Source: Phycisphaeraceae bacterium
GTDB lineage: Bacteria; Planctomycetota; Phycisphaerae; Phycisphaerales; Phycisphaeraceae
Reading direction: 5' to 3'
Assembly (NCBI GenBank): GCA_029260695.1
Contig: JAJDCT010000222.1
Location: 1 to 5,715, forward strand
DNA: 5,715 nucleotides
How positions within the stretch are numbered: position 1 is the stretch's first letter; each line of letters starts with the position of its first letter. The notes beneath the pieces are model-generated. The model had not been told where the DNA came from. It worked only from the letters and a program-made list of their open reading frames with translations, and did not search any database. The position numbers and the translations under genes were made by a program. Below are positions 1 through 5,715 of this stretch, piece after piece.

Positions 1-1350
1 CATGGCGGCGAGGCGGCCCAGAAGGCGTCGTCGGAAGTCAACAAGATGGTTAGAACGCTCGACAGCTACTCGAAAGTGCCGGTGCCGTTCCCGCCGGCCG
101 ACGTGGATGCGCCCCCGGAGGATATCCCAGATGTGACGATCAACCCCGCTACACTCAAGCACCTGGGCGAGGTCTACGGGAAGATGAGTAGCGAGTATGA
201 GAAGACGAACGAGCATTTCGTCAAGATCAATAGCGAGGGTCACATCCTTCTGGTCCCAGGGGTGCTTCCCTCGGCGGAGGCCAGCCACCTGCGTCACGAG
301 ACCCGGACCGCGTACTGCATCGCGTTCGAAGAGATGTTCGAGCCATACGACGAGGGCAGCCCAGGGAAACCGAGGCTCAATGCTGCGGGCCCGATGAGCC
401 CGGATGAATTGCAATTCGAGTTGCAGCGTGTGGAAGAGGGGTATCGGCCAAGCACCTACAGCAGCAACACCGGCGCCAGCGGTACAAGTGGCTTAAGTGA
501 GGCTGACCGTAAGGCGATCGAAGGTCAGAAGGCTGAGCGTGCCGAGGAGATGCTCGTTGAGCGGGCCCGACAGATTCACCTCTACGCGGACACAAACCTC
601 CAGAGCACCGGGTTCCCCTTTCAGGTTGGTGGCTGGAGCCTGGCGACGGGCCTGCCATCACTCAATCAGATCTGGGAAGGCCACATGGAGTTGTGGGTTC
701 AGCAAGACATCGTGCGGGCGATCGGGCTCGCCAACCAGGTGGATCAGCCCAACCGCAGCGTGATCGATGCCCCGGTCAAGCGGCTGATTTCTATCGACGT
801 GATCCCGGGATACGTTGGGCTGGACACGTTGGGCGGGATGAAGATCCCCGGGACCGTGAAGACCAGCTCCGGCAGCAGCTCAGGGACGAATGTGTATGGG
901 GGTGGCGGTGGCGGCTACGATGCGGTCGGCCGAAGCCAGGGTGCGGGTGCGGATGGGGCCGTGGTGGCGAGTTCGGGTAGTCCCGATTCACCGCTGTCGA
1001 TTGACTACAACACCGGGCCCAGCGCCCGGACTTCCAATGTGATCTACGATGTGCGGCACGCACGCGTAGTGGCGGTCGTCGATTATCAGCAACTACCGAA
1101 GCTGTTCGATGCGATCAGCGAGGTTAATTTCATGACCGTGCTGGACTGTCAGATCCAGGACGTCGACGAATACGAAGCGCTACTGGAAGGTTTTGTCTAC
1201 GGCACAGGTGACGCGGTTCAGGTCGATATGCTGATCGAGACGATCTGGCTCCGCGAGTGGACCAGCCAACTCATGCCCGCCAAGGTCCAGGAGCGTTTGG
1301 GCATCGCCGAGCCTGTTGCCGAGGTTCAGGCGGAAGACCCCACCTACTGA
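1..1350 (+). CDS. PilO-like periplasmic pilus/secretion apparatus protein, 5'-truncated by the window edge
   Basis: The frame is open from base 1, giving 449 residues to a TGA stop. The first ATG is at 46 with a GGAAG at 33-37, but the 15 codons before it read as normal coding sequence (many Ala, Lys, Glu), so I take the gene to begin upstream. Residues below count from base 1. The N-terminal part (about 1-120) is polar with helical stretches and has no membrane segment; family logic would place an N-terminal anchor upstream. A helical, charged stretch (165-190) leads into a Trp-rich segment (225-241, WVQQDIVRAI) and a strand-like segment (255-267). A Gly/Ser-rich linker (about 287-345) follows. 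Residues 352-418 show a strand-helix-strand-strand pattern (VVAVVDY, then a helix PKLFDAISEV, then FMTVLDCQI, then VQVDMLIETIWL), typical of the ferredoxin-like domain of PilO/GspM and of the Akkermansia Amuc_1100-type pilus proteins. A structural role beside an inner-membrane platform is inferred. It probably shares an operon with the next gene, 104 bases downstream. The reading frame is certain; the family assignment is moderate. Confidence 0.72.
   Translation, partial: HGGEAAQKASSEVNKMVRTLDSYSKVPVPFPPADVDAPPEDIPDVTINPATLKHLGEVYGKMSSEYEKTNEHFVKINSEGHILLVPGVLPSAEASHLRHETRTAYCIAFEEMFEPYDEGSPGKPRLNAAGPMSPDELQFELQRVEEGYRPSTYSSNTGASGTSGLSEADRKAIEGQKAERAEEMLVERARQIHLYADTNLQSTGFPFQVGGWSLATGLPSLNQIWEGHMELWVQQDIVRAIGLANQVDQPNRSVIDAPVKRLISIDVIPGYVGLDTLGGMKIPGTVKTSSGSSSGTNVYGGGGGGYDAVGRSQGAGADGAVVASSGSPDSPLSIDYNTGPSARTSNVIYDVRHARVVAVVDYQQLPKLFDAISEVNFMTVLDCQIQDVDEYEALLEGFVYGTGDAVQVDMLIETIWLREWTSQLMPAKVQERLGIAEPVAEVQAEDPTY
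889..918 (+). repeat. Short Gly/Tyr-rich low-complexity patch in the PilO-like gene
   Basis: The bases encode NVYGGGGGGY, written mostly with alternating GGT and GGC codons, inside a Ser/Gly-rich linker that separates the central part from the C-terminal ferredoxin-like part. The peptide GGGGYDA formed at its end also occurs in the Gly-Tyr linker of the neighbouring 687-residue protein. It is most likely a flexible linker. The GGTGGC base pattern is prone to slippage, so its length may vary between relatives. Confidence 0.6.
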
Positions 1351-1370
1351 TCGTGGGCATTGACTTACCC

Positions 1371-1392
1371 ATGTCCCTGATAACCAGGGCAT
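1371..1392 (+). promoter_or_regulatory. Intergenic hairpin between the two apparatus genes
   Basis: ATG-T-CCCTG (1371-1379) can pair with CAGGG-CAT (1385-1392) around the loop ATAAC, giving eight base pairs with one bulged T. No T-run follows, so it is not an intrinsic terminator. It could stabilise or mark processing of the operon mRNA between the two genes, but it is short and could be chance. Confidence 0.3.
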
Positions 1393-1440
1393 AATCAGCG
1401 GCGACGGGAGAATGACACGACGGCAACGAAGCCGAGACTG

Positions 1441-1447
1441 AAAGGGA
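1441..1447 (+). promoter_or_regulatory. Ribosome binding site of the 687-residue protein gene
   Basis: The purine-rich AAAGGGA ends seven bases before the ATG at 1455. It is a partial match to the Shine-Dalgarno sequence at a good distance and supports that start codon. A four-base-pair hairpin (CGGC 1421-1424 with GCCG 1431-1434) lies just upstream and leaves the site itself unpaired. Confidence 0.65.
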
Positions 1448-1454
1448 TGACACT

Positions 1455-3518
1455 ATGAACCCTAAAGACACCGGATTTTTCCTGAAGAACATCGAGAAGC
1501 TCGTCCTTGCAGCATCGGTGCTGTTGATGCTGGTTCTCGCGTGGTGGTTCCTGATGGGTAACCCTTTCACGTTCGAGATGGGTGGAAGAGACGTGGGAGC
1601 CGGCGAGATTAAGGATACGGTTGCAAACAAAGCCAATCGCTTGGATGGGCGCCTGAAAACCGAAGAGAGCTCGCTGCCGGACCGTCCTATCCCGGTATAT
1701 TCTGAGGCGATCTTAGAGCAGATGGCTGAGACGCCGACCTCTTTGCCCGAGTTGGCTCCATTGGCGCAGGCGGGGTTGAGTAAGGATTTCATCCCAGCTG
1801 AAGGCGGCCTCCCGACCTACAACATCCCGAACCCGCCTATCGCCGAGGGTATCTTGACCCGCAAGGGCCACTCGGTACTCAGCGGCAACGTCCCCACCCG
1901 TGAGATGGAGGGCTTGATCAAGCTGATCGGCAACCGCGAGCCCAAGGACTTTGCCTACGTCAGCGTCGCCGCGACCTTCGACATGGACGAATGGGTCGAG
2001 CGGCTGCAATCCGGCGACAAGGAAACCCGTGTCCCGCCTAGGTGGTGGAACAGCATGCTCGGGATCGCCGGCGTCATGCTCCAAAGGCAGGAACTGGACG
2101 AGGTGACCGGGCAGTGGGGCAACGAGGTCATGGTCGATCCGATCCCGGGTCAGTTGGCGTTCAAGCCTTCTTTGGCTTTCAAGGCGTCTACCAGCAAGCA
2201 ATCCAAGGAAGCGATCCAACTCGTGCGCGCCAGCCAGGAGCAGATTGCAAGGCCCGACTTCCCGCAGACCCGTGGCAACATCCTCTGGAGCCCGCCGAAC
2301 GAAGATGCCCAGGAGCTTGACGCCGAAGGCCAACGCAAGCTCTCCAAGCTCAACAGCAAAATAGTCAAGCTCAAAGAGCAGATCCAACGCCTTCAGGAGC
2401 AAGTCCTTAAGGCCCGTGAGACGTCCGGCGAACGGTCGAACTCGGATCCAGTGCGTCGACCACCACCAGCTAGAAACGCAGGTGCCGGCGGCTACGGTGG
2501 CGCCTATGGTGGCGGGGCAACTGGTGCTGCACGACCATCTCGAAGCAGGCCTACCGGACGCGAGTCTGCAGGCAGGAATGATAATACCCCCAGTACGCCT
2601 GAGGAGCGGATCAATCTCTTCCAAGAGCAATTGATCGAAATCAAGCTGCAGCGAGATGATTTATTGGGTGTCGAATCAGACGTCCTTAGCAAGCAGGGGT
2701 ATGCCGGTGATTACGGTGGCGGTGGTTACGACGCCGCTTCGGGTGGTTACGGCGGCGGCTACGGCCACCCCGGAAGCCAGGCCGGTGGTTACGGTCGACC
2801 AAGTAGCTACGCCGGTGCCTACGGCGGCGGCGGTGCATACGGTCAGCCAGGCGGCGCATACGGCGCAGGCATCGATCAAACCGGTGCCGCAGAGCCCGAG
2901 TCACGCAAGATCAAGGTTTGGGCTCACGACCTGTCCATCAAGCCCGGCAAGATCTATCGCTACCGTGTAGTCGTCGCGGTGCTCAATCCCCTGTACCGTC
3001 AAAAGCGTGTCGAAGAAAATCAACAGAAAGAGTACCACGATAAGATCGCACTGGGCCCTGACCCGCAAGAACTAGCGGCTTCGCCCTGGTCTGAGCCGGT
3101 CCGTGTCGACAGCGAACACTACTTCTTCATGGTCAACGGCTCGGCCCAGTCTCAGACAGCCCGAGTGGAAGTCTGGCAGGTCTATGATGGGCGTTGGGTC
3201 AGTGAGGAGTTTGATGTCCGCCCGGGGGACCCGATCGGAAAGATCATCGAGAAGAAGTTGAATTCAGGCAACCGCCAACGGCTTAACATGAACGTCGGGC
3301 TGGTTGTGGTCGATCTGATTCAGGCGGCGTCCGACTCTCTGGGCGGCGGAGGTGTCCGCATGCTATACCTCGACCCGGCGAGCAACCGGATCTCGGCCCG
3401 TACCATAGAGGGCGATCGCAACAACACTGATAGGGTACGCCTATTGAACGAGCTGGCGCTTGAGTCAGAGCTGGCGCTTTCCACATCAGGCGATCAGGTT
3501 TCGCCAGGGTATCAGTAA
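1455..3518 (+). CDS. Membrane-anchored coiled-coil protein with Gly-Tyr-rich linkers, probable pilus/secretion-apparatus partner
   Basis: This is a 687-residue protein that I cannot assign to a named family. A short basic N-terminus is followed by one membrane segment (about 15-35), so the rest should be periplasmic; no signal-peptidase or lipoprotein site is seen. Residues 70-140 are Pro-rich. Residues 165-260 look beta-rich, with Trp at 180, 197, 198 and 221. A heptad-like charged helix (288-322) is followed by a Pro/Arg/Gly linker with GGYGGAYGGG, then a second helix (about 381-410); the two helices could fold back on each other. A long Gly-Tyr linker (416-471) leads to a C-terminal domain (about 486-687) that starts with KVWAHDLSIKPGKIYRYRV and has alternating strands like a fibronectin-III sandwich. 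There are no Cys residues and no enzyme motif. The start is supported by AAAGGGA at 1441-1447. It follows the PilO-like gene on the same strand and is the last gene before a strong terminator. A scaffolding role in a type IV pilus or type II secretion-like machine is inferred from its neighbour and topology. The open reading frame is near certain; the function is not. Confidence 0.85.
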   Translation: MNPKDTGFFLKNIEKLVLAASVLLMLVLAWWFLMGNPFTFEMGGRDVGAGEIKDTVANKANRLDGRLKTEESSLPDRPIPVYSEAILEQMAETPTSLPELAPLAQAGLSKDFIPAEGGLPTYNIPNPPIAEGILTRKGHSVLSGNVPTREMEGLIKLIGNREPKDFAYVSVAATFDMDEWVERLQSGDKETRVPPRWWNSMLGIAGVMLQRQELDEVTGQWGNEVMVDPIPGQLAFKPSLAFKASTSKQSKEAIQLVRASQEQIARPDFPQTRGNILWSPPNEDAQELDAEGQRKLSKLNSKIVKLKEQIQRLQEQVLKARETSGERSNSDPVRRPPPARNAGAGGYGGAYGGGATGAARPSRSRPTGRESAGRNDNTPSTPEERINLFQEQLIEIKLQRDDLLGVESDVLSKQGYAGDYGGGGYDAASGGYGGGYGHPGSQAGGYGRPSSYAGAYGGGGAYGQPGGAYGAGIDQTGAAEPESRKIKVWAHDLSIKPGKIYRYRVVVAVLNPLYRQKRVEENQQKEYHDKIALGPDPQELAASPWSEPVRVDSEHYFFMVNGSAQSQTARVEVWQVYDGRWVSEEFDVRPGDPIGKIIEKKLNSGNRQRLNMNVGLVVVDLIQAASDSLGGGGVRMLYLDPASNRISARTIEGDRNNTDRVRLLNELALESELALSTSGDQVSPGYQ
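2481..2522 (+). repeat. First Gly-Tyr-rich patch, between the two coiled-coil arms
   Basis: The bases encode a GAGGYGGAYGGGAT-type stretch (residues 343-356) rich in GGC/GGT and TAC/TAT codons. It lies within the Pro/Arg-rich linker that joins the coiled-coil helix at 288-322 to the one at 381-410, so it could sit at the tip of a helical hairpin. Confidence 0.6.
2700..2867 (+). repeat. Imperfect Gly-Tyr-Gly tandem repeat encoding a long flexible linker
   Basis: About 56 codons (residues 416-471) encode irregular units of the type GGYG, GAYGGG and GGYGRPSSYAG, with GG[CT]GG[CT]TACGG recurring at the DNA level. Spacing is uneven, with His-Pro, Gln and Ser interruptions, so this is a degenerate array and not a clean minisatellite. 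It connects the second coiled-coil arm to the C-terminal beta domain. Such Gly/Tyr tracts are usually disordered. The open frame is kept throughout. Confidence 0.8.
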
Positions 3519-3560
3519 ACACCGTTCGTTTTGATATCACGGCCCGTCCAAGACAACAGA

Positions 3561-3595
3561 ACCCAGGCATGCGAGTCCGCGTGCCTGGGTTTTTT
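3561..3595 (+). terminator. Strong rho-independent terminator of the apparatus operon
   Basis: ACCCAGGCA-T-GCG (3561-3573) pairs with CGC-G-TGCCTGGGT (3578-3590) around the loop AGTC. This gives thirteen pairs including one T-G wobble, and a run of six Ts (3590-3595) follows directly. The hairpin starts 43 bases after the stop at 3516-3518. Read from the - strand, the wobble becomes a C-A mismatch and only an interrupted T-rich stretch (TCTGTTGTCT) follows, so it should act mainly on + strand transcripts, with weak action on rseP read-through possible. Confidence 0.93.
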
Positions 3596-3722
3596 ATATG
3601 GCTGATTGTGCGTGGTCAAGGCGCGTCAGAGCCGTGTCTTGTAGCTGGTCTTGCCCAAGCGACGCTTGGTTTGAGAATGCTCTAGCGCTGCGATGCTTGC
3701 GTGGGTATGAAACACGTCTTGG

Positions 3723-5714
3723 TTAGGATGTCCCCAGCAGCCGTGAGATGTCGTTGAAGGTTACATACAGGAACACGCAGGCCAGCAGTGCCAGGCCCAC
3801 GAGTGTTGCCGCTGTCTGGATCCTCACGCTGACCGGCGAGCCCTTGATTTTTTCGGCCGCAAGGAAGACCGCCTGTCCGCCGTCGGTGATCGGGATCGGC
3901 AGGAAGTTGACCACCGCCAGGTTGATGCTGATCAGCCCCAGGAAGTAGAGCAGATATTCCCAGCCGCGCTCGGCGATGATCGTGCCCTGGTGGACGATCC
4001 CGACCGGGCCGGCAAGCTTGTCCGGTGGGACCGTGCCCTGGGTCAGCCGGGTCAGAGTTTTGTAGGTCTGTGTGATAAATTGGTGGGTCTTCGTAAAGCC
4101 CAACGCCGTGGCCTCCATGGGGTCGTCGCCGACGACCGAGACCTGTAGCATCAACAGGTCCAGCCCCTCCGGTAGTGTGGCGCTCCATCCCGCCTCGGCA
4201 AGCTCTTTGGCGCTTTGCTCGTTCATGGGGAGGGTGGTCTGCTCGCTGGGGTTGCCAGCGATGTTCAGTTCATATCCAAGGACGACATCCCCCGGGCCAT
4301 CCTCCGAAGCGATCTGGGTAAGCCTCTGCTGTAGGTCTGCCCATGAGGTGATAGGCTGACCATTGACGGAGGTCATCCGGAAGCCAGGGCTGATGTTCGA
4401 GCGACTCGCCGGAGATTCGGCGAGGGTGCTGCTGATGATGTTCGTGCTGATGGCGGGTCGGATTTCAACACCGATGTGGTTGTTTTTGTCGGGTGTGATC
4501 GGGCCGATCTTAACCTCTTGCCCGTCGCGCAGCACGGTCACTGTGATCGGTTTGTGTTCTGCATCCTTGATGGCCTTCTTGAAGGCCAGGTAGTCAGGCC
4601 AATTTATGTTTTCAATCGATGCAACGATGTCGCCGGGCTCGAAGCCTACCTTGGCGGAGGGGCCTTTTTTGATGGCTTTAACGATCTCTACCGGAGGGAC
4701 CAGGCCCAGGAGGTTGTCTGGGGCATCGACCTGCCTGGTGAGAAGTGGCGTGGTGGTGGCGCTGACGTTCGTATCTACGCCGGTTTTTTTATCAGTGAAG
4801 GTGATGGATACTTCTCGCCCCTTGTTGGCAGTCACGGCAGCCTGAAACTGAGAGAAGGTCTCGACCGGTTGACCATTGACCGCCGTGATGTGCATGTCTT
4901 TGCGGATGCCCGCGGTGTGTGCTTCGCTGCCTTTTTCGACATCGCCGACCTCAAGGCTTACCGGAGGATCGACCCCGATCGCGTAGAGGCCGGTGCTTAA
5001 GTTGGTTTCGGGTGTGACCATGTAGGTCAGGTCAGCCGGCTCGCCGGGACGCTTGACGGTGATCTTCAGCGCGGTGTCTTCGCTTGCGAGGATGGTGGCG
5101 TATTTGATATCCATCATGTCGCCGATCTCGACGCCATCAATGTGGGTGACGTGGTCGTCGGGCAGCAGGCCCAGATAGGCGGGGTCGTCATCGTGTCCTT
5201 GCGCGTAGGCTCTGGAGGCCGGTGAGTTCGGGGCGATGTTGCCGACGATAGCCGGCGGAAACTTGACGCCTGACATAAAGGCGATGACGAAGAAGATCAT
5301 CCCGAAGATGATGTTCATGATGACGCCGGCGCTGATGACGGCAAAGCGTGCGGAGACGGACTTGTTGTTGAACGCCCTTGGGTCCGCGCTGCGGGCGGTG
5401 GGGTCCATGTCTTCCTGCCCAAGCATCTTGACGTAGCCGCCCAGGGGGATGAAGTTCAGCCGGTACTCGGTCTCACCGAGCTTCGTCGGGTCGGCCCCTT
5501 CGGCCAGGAGCTTTTCGTACTCCGGTTCGGTCGTCCCGGAGCGGAAGCCCAGGCCCTTGCGCCAGGTCAGAAGCGAGTTCCCAAAACCGATCGCGAACTG
5601 TGTGGTCTTGATCCCGACCATCTTGGCGATCAGGAAGTGGCCCAGCTCGTGGACGAAGATCAGGAAGCCAAAGCCCAGCACGATCAGTGCGAAGGAGAAA
5701 TAGGGGTTGCTCAT
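3723..5714 (-). CDS. rseP: RseP-type site-2 intramembrane zinc metalloprotease with an expanded PDZ region
   Basis: A 663-residue M50 protease that cuts membrane-spanning substrates inside the bilayer; in studied bacteria these are anti-sigma factors in envelope-stress signalling and, in some, signal-peptide remnants. Seen: HELGH at 22-26 (zinc ligands His22 and His26, catalytic Glu23), a GGYVKM membrane-loop motif at 92-97, LAGPVGI at 567-573, and NFLPIPITDGG at 603-613 with the third zinc ligand Asp611. Four membrane segments lie near 6-28, 121-150, 583-609 and 633-655. HELGH falls at the same residue number as in E. coli RseP, which supports the start, although only one base upstream is visible. 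E. coli RseP has about 450 residues and two PDZ domains. Here residues 152-498 hold four PDZ-like modules by eye (near 152-236, 243-325, 334-422, 423-498), and about 25 residues are inserted at 57-81. The usual Leu and His around DGG are Thr and Gln. The start reads ATGA, as in genes overlapping an upstream stop; dxr and cdsA are common neighbours there but are out of view. The gene converges on the apparatus operon across a 204-base gap. Confidence 0.95.
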   Translation of the reverse strand: MSNPYFSFALIVLGFGFLIFVHELGHFLIAKMVGIKTTQFAIGFGNSLLTWRKGLGFRSGTTEPEYEKLLAEGADPTKLGETEYRLNFIPLGGYVKMLGQEDMDPTARSADPRAFNNKSVSARFAVISAGVIMNIIFGMIFFVIAFMSGVKFPPAIVGNIAPNSPASRAYAQGHDDDPAYLGLLPDDHVTHIDGVEIGDMMDIKYATILASEDTALKITVKRPGEPADLTYMVTPETNLSTGLYAIGVDPPVSLEVGDVEKGSEAHTAGIRKDMHITAVNGQPVETFSQFQAAVTANKGREVSITFTDKKTGVDTNVSATTTPLLTRQVDAPDNLLGLVPPVEIVKAIKKGPSAKVGFEPGDIVASIENINWPDYLAFKKAIKDAEHKPITVTVLRDGQEVKIGPITPDKNNHIGVEIRPAISTNIISSTLAESPASRSNISPGFRMTSVNGQPITSWADLQQRLTQIASEDGPGDVVLGYELNIAGNPSEQTTLPMNEQSAKELAEAGWSATLPEGLDLLMLQVSVVGDDPMEATALGFTKTHQFITQTYKTLTRLTQGTVPPDKLAGPVGIVHQGTIIAERGWEYLLYFLGLISINLAVVNFLPIPITDGGQAVFLAAEKIKGSPVSVRIQTAATLVGLALLACVFLYVTFNDISRLLGTS

Positions 5715-5715
5715 C

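Noticed and set aside
46..48. ATG with GGAAG eight bases upstream as the true start of the PilO-like gene
   Set aside because: The frame stays open to the window edge with ordinary coding content before it, and a membrane anchor expected for this kind of protein would be missing. It cannot be excluded without the upstream sequence.
1360..1395. A sigma-70 promoter from TTGACT (1360-1365) and CATAAT (1390-1395)
   Set aside because: The spacer is 24 bases, too long for a working pair, and the alternative GATAAC at 1379 gives only 13. Operon read-through explains expression better.
1447..1458. A tiny leader ORF ATG-ACA-CTA-TGA overlapping the start of the 687-residue protein gene
   Set aside because: The purine-rich ribosome binding site runs directly into its ATG, leaving no proper spacing, and a three-codon frame arises easily by chance.
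1713..2630. A 305-residue open frame on the - strand, antisense to the 687-residue protein gene
   Set aside because: It lies wholly inside a well-supported gene, has a Leu/Arg/Gly-heavy composition typical of antisense shadows in GC-rich DNA, and shows no recognisable domain.
3655..3669. Hairpin CCAAGC-GAC-GCTTGG as a terminator for rseP
   Set aside because: The stem has six pairs with a three-base loop, and on the - strand it is followed by GGCAAG without any T-run, so it does not meet the intrinsic terminator pattern. No clear rseP terminator is seen in 3596-3722.
4476..5000. A 174-residue open frame on the + strand opposite rseP
   Set aside because: It is the mirror of a conserved RseP coding stretch, shows no domain, and no convincing start context was found.

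Overview
The window is GC-rich and gene-dense. It holds three protein-coding genes in a convergent layout: two genes on the + strand (the first cut by the left edge) and one gene on the - strand that fills the right half, with its start codon one base from the right edge. The best guess for the source is a planctomycete of the class Phycisphaerae. This rests on the style of the long, Gly/Tyr-rich, membrane-anchored proteins and on the enlarged RseP, and is an inference from remembered family style, not from a database search.

Positions 1-1350 carry the 3' part of a gene for a periplasmic protein whose last third looks like the ferredoxin-like domain of PilO/GspM-type pilus and secretion proteins. 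After a 104-base gap with a small hairpin and a ribosome binding site, positions 1455-3518 encode a 687-residue bitopic protein. It has an N-terminal membrane anchor, a beta-rich region, two coiled-coil arms separated by a Gly-rich loop, a long Gly-Tyr-Gly linker and a C-terminal beta domain. A strong intrinsic terminator at 3561-3595 closes this unit, so the second gene is the last of its operon. Together the pair looks like inner-membrane or periplasmic parts of a type IV pilus or type II secretion-like machine, whose recognisable partners (PilM, PilN, secretin, ATPase) would lie to the left of the window.

Positions 3723-5714 on the - strand encode RseP, the site-2 intramembrane zinc metalloprotease (M50 family). 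All catalytic motifs are present, but the protein is about 200 residues longer than the E. coli enzyme because of extra PDZ-like modules (four by eye) and an insertion in the loop after the zinc motif. Its start matches the ATGA pattern of translational coupling to an upstream gene, which lies outside the window.

No RNA gene, mobile element, CRISPR array, phage gene or sign of recent transfer is visible. The points most worth a second look are the uncharacterised apparatus pair and the multi-PDZ RseP.
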